Positions 8,179-16,835 of a stretch of 32,951 nucleotides of DNA are shown piece by piece (the stretch's first letter is position 1; every line of letters starts with the position of its first letter). The notes beneath the pieces were generated by a model. That model did not search any database, was not told the origin of the DNA, and was given only the letters and a program-made list of their open reading frames with translations. The translations under genes and the position numbers were made by a program. This DNA comes from Prevotella sp. (GTDB lineage Bacteria > Bacteroidota > Bacteroidia > Bacteroidales > Bacteroidaceae): the NCBI GenBank assembly GCA_020026195.1, contig JAHHQW010000027.1, positions 1 through 32,951 on the forward strand, read 5' to 3'.

Positions 8179-8949
8179 ATGGGTAAAGGTAAATTAGAGA
8201 AGTTTGCCGACATGGCAAGATACGAAAACGTGTTTGAATATCCGTTTTCGGTAGTCGACAACGTCCCGTTCGACATGAAGGGAAAGTGGCGTGAGATGTA
8301 TTTCAAGAACGACAATCCCATAATCCTCGAATTAGGCTGCGGCAAGGGCGAATATACGGTTGGTCTGGCACAGCGCTATCCTGATATCAATTTCATTGGA
8401 GTTGATATTAAGGGAGCACGTATGTGGACAGGTGCCACCCAGGCATTGAATGAAGGTTTGAAGAATGTCGCATTCCTGCGTACCAACATAGAGATAATCG
8501 ATCGTTTCTTCGGTTCTGGTGAGGTAAAGGAGATATGGCTCACTTTCAGCGATCCGCAGATGAAGAATGTCCATAAGCGACTCACCAGTACGTTCTTTAT
8601 GGAACGCTATCGTCATTTCCTTGAAGACAATGGTATCGTTCACCTCAAGACCGACAGCAATTTCCTCTTCACATACACCCGCTATATGGTGGAACACAAC
8701 AACCTTCCGGTACTCTTCAAGACAGAAGACCTTTATCATACCGAAGGTATTGATGAGGCAACAAGTGAAATACTTTCTATCCGTACATATTATGAGACAC
8801 AGTGGATAGAGCGCGGACTAAACATCCGGTACATTAAGTTCCGTCTGCCACAGGAAGGCACACTCGAAGAGTCGGGCGTAGAAATAGAACTCGATGAATA
8901 CCGCAGTTACAAGCGTAACAACCGCAGCGGAGTGAAATCAAGAAAATAA
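8179..8949 (+). CDS. trmB: tRNA (guanine-N7)-methyltransferase
   Basis: A 256-residue SAM-dependent enzyme that makes m7G46 in the tRNA variable loop. The SAM-binding motif I is ELGCGKGEY (51-59), followed by IGVDIKGARMW (73-83). The region that reads as a proline- and lysine-rich block in most TrmB proteins is FSDPQMKNVHKRL here (123-135); the catalytic aspartate is kept. HLKTDS also fits the family. The C-terminal 35 residues are charged and extend past the usual end. It sits 13 nt after ilvE and 24 nt before the RlmD-like gene, and the operon context suggests it is transcribed with both. Confidence 0.93.
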   Translation: MGKGKLEKFADMARYENVFEYPFSVVDNVPFDMKGKWREMYFKNDNPIILELGCGKGEYTVGLAQRYPDINFIGVDIKGARMWTGATQALNEGLKNVAFLRTNIEIIDRFFGSGEVKEIWLTFSDPQMKNVHKRLTSTFFMERYRHFLEDNGIVHLKTDSNFLFTYTRYMVEHNNLPVLFKTEDLYHTEGIDEATSEILSIRTYYETQWIERGLNIRYIKFRLPQEGTLEESGVEIELDEYRSYKRNNRSGVKSRK

Positions 8950-8973
8950 CATTTTGAATTTTATCAGATAAAT

Positions 8974-10428
8974 ATGAGCAGAAAGAGAAAAGAACTGCCT
9001 GTAATGGAGAATGTCACCATCACCGATTTTGCCGCAGAAGGCAAGTGTATCGTGAAGACAGACGAACGTGTGATATTCGTTCCCTTTGTAGTTCCCGGCG
9101 ATGTCGTCGACTTGCAGATAAAGAAAAAGAAGCACAGCTACGCCGAGGCCGAAGCAATAAGAATAGTAAAGAACAGTGATATAAGAATAGAGCCTCGCTG
9201 CCGTCATTTCGGTATCTGCGGCGGATGTAAGTGGCAGAATGTACCTTACGAAGAACAGATAAAGTTCAAGCAGCGTCAGGTTTTCGACCAGCTGTCACGT
9301 ATCGGTAAGGTAGAGCTTCCAGAGTTCGACACAATCCTTGGTTCAAAGAACGTCTACGAATACCGAAACAAACTGGAATTCGGCTGTAGCAACAAGCGCT
9401 GGCTCACTGCATCAGAACTTAAAGAAGATAAAGTTTACGATGACCGTCGTGCCATCGGATTCCATATTACAGGAGCTTTCGATAAAGTTTACCCCATAGA
9501 GGAATGCTGTCTTATGGATAATCTTCAGAATCAGATACGTAATGAGATTCACGATTATGCCACGGCAAACGATATAGCATTCTTCGACATCAGAGAACAT
9601 GCCGGTATGCTGCGTAACATCATGATACGTAACTCTAACACTGGAGAATGGATGGTTCTTGTACAGTTCCAGCTCGATACCGACGAAGATAAGCAGAAGG
9701 CACATGGTCTGTTGCAGCATCTGCACGAAAAGTTCCCTCAGATAACATCTCTGCTCTATGTAGATAATCATAAGGTAAACGATACATTCGGTGATCTTCC
9801 TGTAGAAGTATTCTATGGAAAGGATCATATCATGGAGAAGATGGAAGACCTGCAGTTCAAGGTTGGTCCTAAGAGCTTCTACCAGACTAACACCGACCAG
9901 GCTTATCAGTTATATAGCGTGGCACGTAAGTTTGCCGGACTTACAGGAAACGAACTCGTATACGACCTTTACACCGGTACCGGAACAATTGCCAACTTCG
10001 TGGCACACAGCGCACGTAAGGTGATAGGTATCGAATATGTTCCGGAGGCAATAGAAGATGCAAAGGTTAATTCAGAAGTAAACAAGATAGATAACACTCT
10101 GTTTTATGCCGGCGACATGAAAGATATCCTTACAGACGACTTCATTGCCGAGCACGGCCGTCCAGACGTTATCATCACCGACCCTCCGAGAGCCGGAATG
10201 CACCCCGACGTAATTCAGACCATACTGCGTACAGCCCCCAGGCGCATAGTCTATGTTAGCTGCAATCCTGCTACACAGGCGCGCGACCTTGCCGACCTCG
10301 ACGTATGGTATAAAGTGGCACGAGTACAGCCGGTTGATATGTTCCCTCACACTCCGCATGTAGAGAACGTGGTGCTACTCGAAAAGAGAGAAGAAAAGAA
10401 AATTACAACAGAAGATAGCAATGATTAA
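8974..10428 (+). CDS. rlmD: 23S rRNA (uracil-C5)-methyltransferase, RlmD/TrmA superfamily
   Basis: A 484-residue m5U methyltransferase. An N-terminal TRAM domain (about 8-66) is followed by an iron-sulfur cluster motif, C76, C82 and C85, with the fourth cysteine at C178 or C179. The methyltransferase domain has DLYTGTGTIANF (331-342), the DPPRAGMHPDV motif (403-413) and the catalytic C430 in YVSCNPATQARD. The FeS cluster points to RlmD/RlmC-like rRNA enzymes rather than FeS-less TrmA, but the exact uridine cannot be read from sequence. Its last 8 nt overlap the start of the porin gene, which implies translational coupling. Confidence 0.9.
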   Translation: MSRKRKELPVMENVTITDFAAEGKCIVKTDERVIFVPFVVPGDVVDLQIKKKKHSYAEAEAIRIVKNSDIRIEPRCRHFGICGGCKWQNVPYEEQIKFKQRQVFDQLSRIGKVELPEFDTILGSKNVYEYRNKLEFGCSNKRWLTASELKEDKVYDDRRAIGFHITGAFDKVYPIEECCLMDNLQNQIRNEIHDYATANDIAFFDIREHAGMLRNIMIRNSNTGEWMVLVQFQLDTDEDKQKAHGLLQHLHEKFPQITSLLYVDNHKVNDTFGDLPVEVFYGKDHIMEKMEDLQFKVGPKSFYQTNTDQAYQLYSVARKFAGLTGNELVYDLYTGTGTIANFVAHSARKVIGIEYVPEAIEDAKVNSEVNKIDNTLFYAGDMKDILTDDFIAEHGRPDVIITDPPRAGMHPDVIQTILRTAPRRIVYVSCNPATQARDLADLDVWYKVARVQPVDMFPHTPHVENVVLLEKREEKKITTEDSND

Positions 10429-11539
10429 GAAAACATTGGCAGCACTCTCTCTGCTCCTTTTTACAGGAGTGGCAGGAGCGCAGGAAAAGAACGCCGTATT
10501 TGAAAAACCTAAGTTCGGTGGTTATTTTATCGGACAGTATCAGTATTCCGATCAGGAAGATAACGAAAGCAACACATTCAATTTTCGTTACCTACGTCTT
10601 TATGCTTCAGGAAGAATAATGAAAGATTTCTTCTGGAAGATTCAGGGACAGGCTAATGGTCAGACATCTACTTTGGGCAAGAGTCCGCGTATCGTCGATG
10701 TATTTGCCGAATGGCAGAAGTACGATTTCTTACGTATCAAGGTAGGTCAGTTTAAGAATCCGTTTACTTTCGAGAACCCTATACATCCTATTACACAGGG
10801 TTTCATGGGTTACGGACAGATAGTTTCTAAACTTGCAGGTATGGGCGACCGTTCCGGTCAGCATGCATCTAACGGACGTGACATCGGTATTCAGCTGCAG
10901 GGCGATTTCCTGAAAAACAGCAACGGCCGTAATCTTGTTCATTATCAGATAGGTGTGTTCAATGGTTCAGGTATCAATACCAAGGATGTTGATAATCAGA
11001 AGAACCTTATCGGAGGTGTATGGGTAATGCCCGTAAAAGGTATGCGTATAGGTGCTTTCGGATGGACAGGCTCTTATGCTCGTAAGGGAACATGGACTGA
11101 TGAGGAAGGTGTAAACCATAATGGTGTGCGCAGTCTTAATCAGAATCGTTATGCTTTCAGTGCCGAGTATATTACAGATGACTGGACATTCCGTTCAGAA
11201 TATGTTCACAGTACAGGTAAGGCATTCGCAAAGAAGGACGAAGGCAATGGTGAGGCAAAGGATCTTACCATAAACGAATCAATAGGAGATAAGGCCGATG
11301 GTTTCTATGCACTCTGCATAGCACCTGTAATAAAGAATAAGTTACATGCAAAGGTACGTTACGACCTTTATCGTAAGGCTGCCGAATGGAACACAAGTCG
11401 CACTCAGTATGAAGTAGGAGTAGACTATATGGTAAACAAGTATCTCCAGTTTAACCTTGAGTATGCACTCATCAACGACCGCTCGCTTGCCGAGCATAAC
11501 TACAATTTTGTTGAGGCTGCAATGAGCGTTAAGTTCTAA
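10421..11539 (+). CDS. Outer membrane porin (phosphate-selective porin O/P-like)
   Basis: A 372-residue protein with a signal peptide, likely cut after residue 20 (GVAGA/QE). The mature part is a run of alternating amphipathic strands of the type seen in OprO/OprP porins, starting FGGYFIGQYQYSD and including the family-like RLYASGRIMKDFFWKIQGQA region and KVGQFKNPFTFENP. It ends in a strand with C-terminal Phe (AAMSVKF), the usual outer membrane barrel signal. The substrate is not shown by sequence, and phosphate specificity is not implied by the name. It is the last gene of the operon, 8 nt overlapped with the RlmD-like gene, and is followed by a strong terminator. Confidence 0.88.
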   Translation: MIKKTLAALSLLLFTGVAGAQEKNAVFEKPKFGGYFIGQYQYSDQEDNESNTFNFRYLRLYASGRIMKDFFWKIQGQANGQTSTLGKSPRIVDVFAEWQKYDFLRIKVGQFKNPFTFENPIHPITQGFMGYGQIVSKLAGMGDRSGQHASNGRDIGIQLQGDFLKNSNGRNLVHYQIGVFNGSGINTKDVDNQKNLIGGVWVMPVKGMRIGAFGWTGSYARKGTWTDEEGVNHNGVRSLNQNRYAFSAEYITDDWTFRSEYVHSTGKAFAKKDEGNGEAKDLTINESIGDKADGFYALCIAPVIKNKLHAKVRYDLYRKAAEWNTSRTQYEVGVDYMVNKYLQFNLEYALINDRSLAEHNYNFVEAAMSVKF

Positions 11540-11565
11540 AGACAGAAACATTATTAAATATCATG

Positions 11566-11602
11566 GCACGTGCACTCGTTATTTCGATGCACGTGCTTTT
11601 TT
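11566..11602 (+). terminator. Terminator of the ilvE-porin operon
   Basis: GCACGTGCA (11566-11574) pairs perfectly with TGCACGTGC (11588-11596). TTTTTT follows directly at 11597-11602. Confidence 0.92.
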
Positions 11603-12118
11603 GTATTATGTGATTGCATAATTTCAAGTTCTATAGTTTAAGATACTATCCTGTAAGTCATAAAGGAAACTAAGTCCGTATGTCACTTATATTTCCGTAA
11701 AAGAGATAAAGTAAAAGTCATGATTGTTTACAAATTTCTATCATGACAACTATAAACTTCTGTCATGACGAAAGATTTACGAATGTTTCTGAAGGACTTC
11801 TTGAATCGTATCATTATAAGAATATACCATTTTAAGATGATTATTGATACAAAATACCATATGTATGTACGGTAAGAGGTTGAGAAAGTGTTACTATGAT
11901 ATTACATACATATGAGTAAATATATAAGTAGTTATTATATGGATATTGCTTATTAAAATATGGGTCAGATAAGTCATAAGTAAGGAAAACAGCACGAAAA
12001 GAAAATATATAATGTTACAAACATTCGGGTGGTAATACATTTAAATTTTATTTATTATGTACTGTAAAGTGCGTTTTTCTCCCTTTTTCGCTTAAATGTA
12101 ATATTGTGTAATCATAAA
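11603..12118. other. Intergenic region with phased TCATGA sites and a long inverted repeat
   Basis: I see no gene. Three near-palindromic sites, GTCATGAT (11717-11724), ATCATGAC (11740-11747) and GTCATGAC (11762-11769), lie 23 and 22 bp apart, two helical turns each. Further on, CATATGTATGTA (11858-11869) and TACATACATATG (11903-11914) form a perfect 12-bp inverted repeat with a 33-nt spacer. Both lie well upstream of the TonB promoter, so their link to that operon is not clear. Confidence 0.5.
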
Positions 12119-12150
12119 TTTGGCTTTAAAACGTCAAATTTCTATATTTG
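12119..12150 (+). promoter_or_regulatory. Promoter of the TonB/TPR-HTH operon
   Basis: TTTG at 12119-12122, 20 bp, then TATATTTG at 12143-12150. The leader to the ATG at 12219 would be about 60 nt. Confidence 0.78.
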
Positions 12151-12218
12151 CGTTAGAAAAACGTGAGACATCTGCAGAAAATGACACGGATAATATTAAC
12201 TTATAAATTATTAGGATT

Positions 12219-12638
12219 ATGAAAAAATTAATGGTTATGATGGCTTTTGCAGCATTATGTATTAATGCCCAGGCTGTGGAATTGCAAACTAATTATAATT
12301 ATATTGTACAGGATGATGTTGTAGACAACCCGGATGTATTGCCGAAGTTTCCTGGCGGAATGAAGGCAATGACGACTTTTATTGCAAAGAACGTGAATTA
12401 TCCGAAAGAAGCTGCGGCTAAAAATGTGGAGGGTAAAGTTATAGTACAGTTCATTGTTAAGAAGGATGGTTCTGTTACCGATGCTAAGGTTATAAGCAAG
12501 ACCGATAATATTCTTAACAAGGAGGTTCTGCGCGTGGTTAACACCATGCCAAAATGGAAACCTGGAAAGAATAAAGGAAAGGTGGTTGACGTAAGGTTTG
12601 TCCTGCCTATAGCTTTTAAACTACCCCGAGTATTATAA
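12219..12638 (+). CDS. Periplasmic TonB C-terminal-domain protein
   Basis: A 139-residue protein with an N-terminal signal peptide (about residues 1-19, ending INAQA) and one TonB C-terminal domain. The domain is marked by FPGGMKAMTTFIAKNVNYPK (about 45-64), the GKVIVQFIVKKDGSVTDAKV strands, and MPKWKPGKNKGKVVDVRFVLP near the end. A true energy transducer has a retained N-terminal helix, a proline-rich linker and ExbB/ExbD partners. None is here, so a role in energising TonB-dependent receptors is doubtful. Such free TonB-domain proteins are frequent in Bacteroidetes. It is cotranscribed with the TPR-HTH gene 16 nt downstream, so a periplasmic partner or ligand role for that protein is an inference. 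Confidence 0.85.
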   Translation: MKKLMVMMAFAALCINAQAVELQTNYNYIVQDDVVDNPDVLPKFPGGMKAMTTFIAKNVNYPKEAAAKNVEGKVIVQFIVKKDGSVTDAKVISKTDNILNKEVLRVVNTMPKWKPGKNKGKVVDVRFVLPIAFKLPRVL

Positions 12639-12654
12639 ACTTCTGTAATTTGTA

Positions 12655-14118
12655 ATGATATCGTTGTTGGTCATATTTATATCATGTTTTGTCCTGGCGG
12701 GATGCAATGTTCCTGCTAACGACAGGACTGATGTGTACGGAACATTAGTTTACGACAATCCTGATTCGCTGCTGCAAGTGGTTACGAATGTCGATACCAC
12801 GGGTATGAGTACATGGGACAGACAGGAGTATAATCTTATGTACACGGCAGCAATGTGTCGTACCGGACTTTGCATCAGTGACACGGCTGTGATAAGTGCC
12901 TGCGAAAAGTTCTTTTCTGAAGAGGGGGATAAGAATCTTACAGCCCTTTCTAAACTTTACCATGCCGAGAATGCTTATAGTCAGTTTGACTATTATAAGG
13001 CCGTAAAGAAAGCCATGGAGGCATTAAATGTGCTGCAAGATACTGACAATGATGCTCTTAAGTATAGTTTGTTCAATTTGCTCTATCGTATTAACAGCGA
13101 GACAGAATGTTCTGAACGTGCTGAGTTTACTTGCCGTAAGGCTGTAGAATATGCAGAGAGTGGTGGCATGGAGAATCAGATTGCGGATGCCCGTAACAAT
13201 CTTGCTGCTATGCTGATAGGTCAGGGTAAGATGGATGAGGCTGCCAGAATATTAAAAGGTGGCTGCCCCACAACGGACAAGCGTATTCTTAGCGAATATT
13301 ACCGTATACGCGGAGTGTATCTTCTTGAGAAGGACAGCATCGGAGCTGCTCATGATGTGCTTAAAAAAGCTGAGAAGATAATGCCTACGGCAGAGACATT
13401 CTACGATATTGCGCTGGTGTATCTTAAGACTGGCAATGACAATCAGTGTCTTAATTATTGTCATTCTGCAACTACTGCCGACAGCAGGGGGTATATCAGT
13501 TTAAAGGCTTATAACATAATAGTAGAGAATTTTAGTAATCAGCTTAACATCAACACTCTGGTACGTATATGTATGGATATTAACAAACTATATTTAAAGC
13601 GTGCCGAGCCTGCCAATGTTATCAAGATAGAAGCTGTGCAGGCTGCCTATGACAAAGAGGATGATGGCGGCATCGGGTGGGGTGTTGTGGCTATTGTAGT
13701 TCTGCTGTCTGCAGTTGCAGGGGTCTTTTTAATCAGAAGGCGTGATACAGTACGTGAAAATAGGGATGCTGAAGGAGGCGACATGAAGCTGATGAACGAG
13801 CAGATAGTGTATGATTTGCACAAACTGTGTGTTCAGGGCAGATGTCCGTCGCAGGAACAGTGGATTGATCTTCACAGTGCAGCCAACAGGAATATTCCGT
13901 TCTTTCTCGAACGTCTGCATAAGATTAATGACTTATCGGCGAGAGAGATAAATGTATGTATTCTTACGCGTCTGCATTTCAGTCCGTCTGAGATTGCCAC
14001 GCTCGTCGAAGTGTCGCCGCAAAGTGTTACCAACATACGCGCCCGACTGCTGACTAAAATATTCGGAGTGAAAGGAGGCGCTGCCGAATTTGACAGACGC
14101 ATAGTTTCTATGAAATAG
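12655..14118 (+). CDS. Membrane TPR protein with cytoplasmic helix-turn-helix
   Basis: A 487-residue protein. It begins with a lipoprotein-type signal sequence (LAGC, C17). TPR-like helical repeats fill about 60-330, for example YHAENAYSQFDYYKAVKKAM and NNLAAMLIGQGKMDEAARIL. A single transmembrane helix is at 341-360, followed by RRR. The cytoplasmic tail (361-487) contains a HTH of the LuxR/sigma-70 region 4 type at about 430-470 (LSPSEIATLVEVSPQSV-like, reading FSPSEIATLVEVSPQSVTNI). This is a one-component layout with a periplasmic TPR sensor and a DNA-binding domain. Whether the N-terminal sequence is cleaved and lipidated is uncertain, because the protein also has a membrane helix. The upstream TonB-domain gene shares its promoter. 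Confidence 0.82.
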   Translation: MISLLVIFISCFVLAGCNVPANDRTDVYGTLVYDNPDSLLQVVTNVDTTGMSTWDRQEYNLMYTAAMCRTGLCISDTAVISACEKFFSEEGDKNLTALSKLYHAENAYSQFDYYKAVKKAMEALNVLQDTDNDALKYSLFNLLYRINSETECSERAEFTCRKAVEYAESGGMENQIADARNNLAAMLIGQGKMDEAARILKGGCPTTDKRILSEYYRIRGVYLLEKDSIGAAHDVLKKAEKIMPTAETFYDIALVYLKTGNDNQCLNYCHSATTADSRGYISLKAYNIIVENFSNQLNINTLVRICMDINKLYLKRAEPANVIKIEAVQAAYDKEDDGGIGWGVVAIVVLLSAVAGVFLIRRRDTVRENRDAEGGDMKLMNEQIVYDLHKLCVQGRCPSQEQWIDLHSAANRNIPFFLERLHKINDLSAREINVCILTRLHFSPSEIATLVEVSPQSVTNIRARLLTKIFGVKGGAAEFDRRIVSMK

Positions 14119-14160
14119 AATAACCGCAGATGTGTATTAGTGCATCTGCGGTTATTTGTT
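14119..14160 (+). terminator. Terminator of the TonB/TPR-HTH operon
   Basis: AATAACCGCAGATG (14119-14132) and CATCTGCGGTTATT (14143-14156) are a perfect 14-bp inverted repeat. It begins directly after the stop codon, with TGTT following. Confidence 0.85.
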
Positions 14161-14553
14161 AAGTATTGTTTGATGCAGACGTATCCGGTTGTTATGTCTG
14201 CATTTCTTATTGTCGTGCTTCTGGTATCCGTATGTTATGAAATGGTGAGTTTGTAATTAAGAAAATAAAAGGCATGAATGTTTAACAATTTTCTTAACTA
14301 TGATAAATTCTGAATTTATTATGAGTGTTGCAGAATAAAACGATTGTGTTCCGGGGGAATACAGGCATGTCTGCGAGCAGGTTCACGTAAATAAGTTTGC
14401 AGATACTCGTAAGATTGTTTGTTACGTTACGTGTAGAAGTTCGTAACCCAAAGGTGGCACAGTGTATTTATGACTGAAAATATGTTTTCGTACTTCTGAA
14501 AAATACAAACTGCTTTTAATACAGAGGATGGTATAATGGCTGCATTAAGGAGT
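14161..14553. other. Convergent intergenic region before tamL 3' end
   Basis: I see no gene. ATGCAGAC (14173-14180) and GTCTGCAT (14196-14203) form an 8-bp inverted repeat. A frame starting at 14536 reads across the antisense of tamL and is not a gene. Confidence 0.35.
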
Positions 14554-16761
14554 TTAGAACGGCATACCGACGGCAAAGTGAAAGGCAAAGTCGCGGCTCA
14601 GGTCGTGGTGAAGGATGGGGAAGTGCTGTCGTGCAGTCTCGTAAGCGGGGTTGACTGCCTTCATACCCATGTCGAATCGAAGAATAAAGAAGTCGAAGTT
14701 AAGGCGCAGACCAATACCATAGGCTACGGCAATCTGTTTGTAGAATTCATCAAACTTAAACTGTCCTCCTGGCTGATCCTTGTAGTTGCGCAGCGTCCAT
14801 ATATTACCTGCATCTACAAAGATAGCAGCACCAAGTTTCCAGAACAGGTTAGTTCTGAACTCTGCATTAAGGTCGAGTTTCATGTCACCCGTCTGGTTTA
14901 TGAAGTCTATTGCACCATCCGTTCCACAGTAACGTCCCGGACCTAAACCTCTTACGCTCCATCCGCGTACCGAGTTGGCACCGCCGGAAAAATAACGTTT
15001 TTCGAATGGCAGAATATAAGCATTTCCGTAAGGAACGGCCACGCCAAGACCACCATGCAGTACGAAAGTATTATTTTTGTCTATTGTGAACATCTTGGTA
15101 AAGTCAATGTCTCCCTTTACGTACTGTGCATAGGCAATGTTGAACAGCGTGTAATGTCCGTCGTCATTCTTGTTCATCTTAAAAGTATGTGACAGAAGAT
15201 GTAACAGGTTTCCGGCCGTTTCAACGTTGAGGCGCAGCGACTGGGTCTGTGTGGCACGCTGATAACCGAAACCAAACTTAAGGATGAACAAATCTTCGTA
15301 GTTATATCTCAGAATGGCATTGCGGTTTGTGGCATTGTCAAGATAATCATCTTTAAACTTAGACGAAATCCACGGCATATACACATAGTTTATGTCTATA
15401 AGGTCTATCTTATAATTGGCGGCAGTACGTCTGTTTGTCCATTTGTAACGCAATGCGGTAGAGAACACGCGGCGGTGGAATTCAGGACGGTTCTGAAGGT
15501 CGTAACTTACTGAAAACTCAGTGACGGCTCTTCGTCTGCGTTTGAACTGCTTTGAAAGGAAAGGAACCATGAGTCGCGGGAACGTCAGTTTTGCCACAAC
15601 GTCATATTCCTCGTAGTCTTTGTTCTGGTATCCCTCAAGACCGGTTATAGCCTCGAATGCAGCACGCATCTCCACGCTGAACAGTTCGGAACCTCTGAAC
15701 AGGTTGCGGTTCTGATATGTAAGTGTTGCGGCAGCACCAAGATTGCCGGCAGTGTTAGTGCCTTCGGGCTGGAACTGCAATGTGTGCGGCTTGCTTGCTC
15801 CGAGATTTATTATGCAGTCGAGCGTGTCTGTAAGCTGACGGCGCTCAAACTGTATTCCGGTGTATCTGATGGCAGGCAGAGCACCGAGGTCGGTGTATGT
15901 ACGTCGCAGATGTTCGGCACTGAACAAAGAACCGCTTTCTATGCGTGTATTGTCTTCAAGAACCTTGCGGCGGATATGCAGATCGTCTCCGTCCTGTGTC
16001 TTATAGTCCACGTTGCCGATGGTAAATACAGGATGGTCGCGGTAATCGCTGTCGGAGTTCTCCTTGTACTGTGCTACATGCATAGTTACGTCAATGGTAC
16101 GGTTACCCTTTAGCGAGTCTGCCACAAAATCTATATAGTCCTTGTGAAACAGATAGTATCCGTTGTTCTGCAATATCTTCGTAAGACGCTTGCGCTCGTT
16201 GTCAAGACTGTTTACATTGAATATCATTCCCTCCTTAATGTGGGAATCTTTGTTATTGGTCTTTATAAGTTCGGCAATGTTATTGTCGGCAACCTTGTAA
16301 TTCAGTCTGCCGAGAATGTATGGTTCGCCAGGGTGCAGCGTGTACTTGATGTCAATCTTCTTACCTTCGGTCTTAGTCTCCACACCCACCGTAGCATTCA
16401 TATAACCTATGTTACGCATGGCATTTGTCAGGTCGATTACCGACAGCTGCGACTGCACCGTATCGTAAATCATAGGCTCTTCGCCTATATTCTTCAGCGT
16501 ACGGTTAATCCATTTTGTCGAGTCCTTTCCTGCCATAGAGTAGGTCTTGAGCGGAATCTTAAAGAGAGAAAACCATTTGGAATTGCCTTTCTGGCGGATG
16601 TAGGGTTCTATTTTAGAGACATCGAACCCGTGTGCATCGGATACCACTTCGACTTTGTTTACGAGATATTTGCCGTCGGGAATAAATTTCGTCGACGAAC
16701 ATGATGATATCATCAGGAGCATTAGCGCTAAGGCAAATATGTTGTAAATCTTTCTGGTCAC
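14554..16761 (-). CDS. tamL: TamL-type lipoprotein of the Omp85/TamA family
   Basis: A 735-residue outer membrane assembly protein. The signal sequence ends in a lipobox (MISSC, C21), directly followed by SSTKFIPDGKYLVNKVEV, which is a hallmark of the lipidated TamA variant TamL in Bacteroidetes. POTRA-like domains follow (about 30-300), then a 16-strand barrel-type C-terminus with the Omp85 loop motif SGGANSVRGWSVRGLGPGRY near 595 and a final Phe. The longest frame begins at a TTG at 16785, but that codon is part of the gene's own TAACTTTG -7 element. The GTG at 16761 gives a normal signal peptide (MTRKIYNIFALALMLLMISSC minus its last residue), so I choose it. A tamB gene is not in this window. 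Confidence 0.88.
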   Translation of the reverse strand: MTRKIYNIFALALMLLMISSCSSTKFIPDGKYLVNKVEVVSDAHGFDVSKIEPYIRQKGNSKWFSLFKIPLKTYSMAGKDSTKWINRTLKNIGEEPMIYDTVQSQLSVIDLTNAMRNIGYMNATVGVETKTEGKKIDIKYTLHPGEPYILGRLNYKVADNNIAELIKTNNKDSHIKEGMIFNVNSLDNERKRLTKILQNNGYYLFHKDYIDFVADSLKGNRTIDVTMHVAQYKENSDSDYRDHPVFTIGNVDYKTQDGDDLHIRRKVLEDNTRIESGSLFSAEHLRRTYTDLGALPAIRYTGIQFERRQLTDTLDCIINLGASKPHTLQFQPEGTNTAGNLGAAATLTYQNRNLFRGSELFSVEMRAAFEAITGLEGYQNKDYEEYDVVAKLTFPRLMVPFLSKQFKRRRRAVTEFSVSYDLQNRPEFHRRVFSTALRYKWTNRRTAANYKIDLIDINYVYMPWISSKFKDDYLDNATNRNAILRYNYEDLFILKFGFGYQRATQTQSLRLNVETAGNLLHLLSHTFKMNKNDDGHYTLFNIAYAQYVKGDIDFTKMFTIDKNNTFVLHGGLGVAVPYGNAYILPFEKRYFSGGANSVRGWSVRGLGPGRYCGTDGAIDFINQTGDMKLDLNAEFRTNLFWKLGAAIFVDAGNIWTLRNYKDQPGGQFKFDEFYKQIAVAYGIGLRLNFDFFILRFDMGMKAVNPAYETARQHFPILHHDLSRDFAFHFAVGMPF

Positions 16762-16782
16762 CCGATTATAAATATTACGATG

Positions 16783-16790
16783 CAAAGTTA
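16783..16790 (-). promoter_or_regulatory. -7 element of tamL promoter
   Basis: The minus strand reads TAACTTTG at 16790-16783, 22 bp upstream of the GTG at 16761. The -33 region is not clear. It lies 22 bp from the opposing -7 element of the methyltransferase gene, so the two promoters overlap. Confidence 0.6.
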
Positions 16791-16812
16791 CTAAAAATAG
16801 AGATTAAAATAG

Positions 16813-16820
16813 TAATTTTG
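16813..16820 (+). promoter_or_regulatory. -7 element of the TrmH-family gene promoter
   Basis: TAATTTTG at 16813-16820, 15 bp before the ATG at 16836. No clear -33 TTG is visible. The short leader is close to the minimum. Confidence 0.55.
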
Positions 16821-16835
16821 CAAAAAATAAAAGTG

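Noticed and set aside
14536..14946. A 136-codon plus-strand frame at the tamL 3' end
   Set aside because: It is antisense to the TamL beta-barrel and has no domain.
16701..16835. A 45-codon N-terminal extension of the TrmH-family protein
   Set aside because: It runs through tamL and both promoters; the family-like sequence begins at the ATG at 16836.
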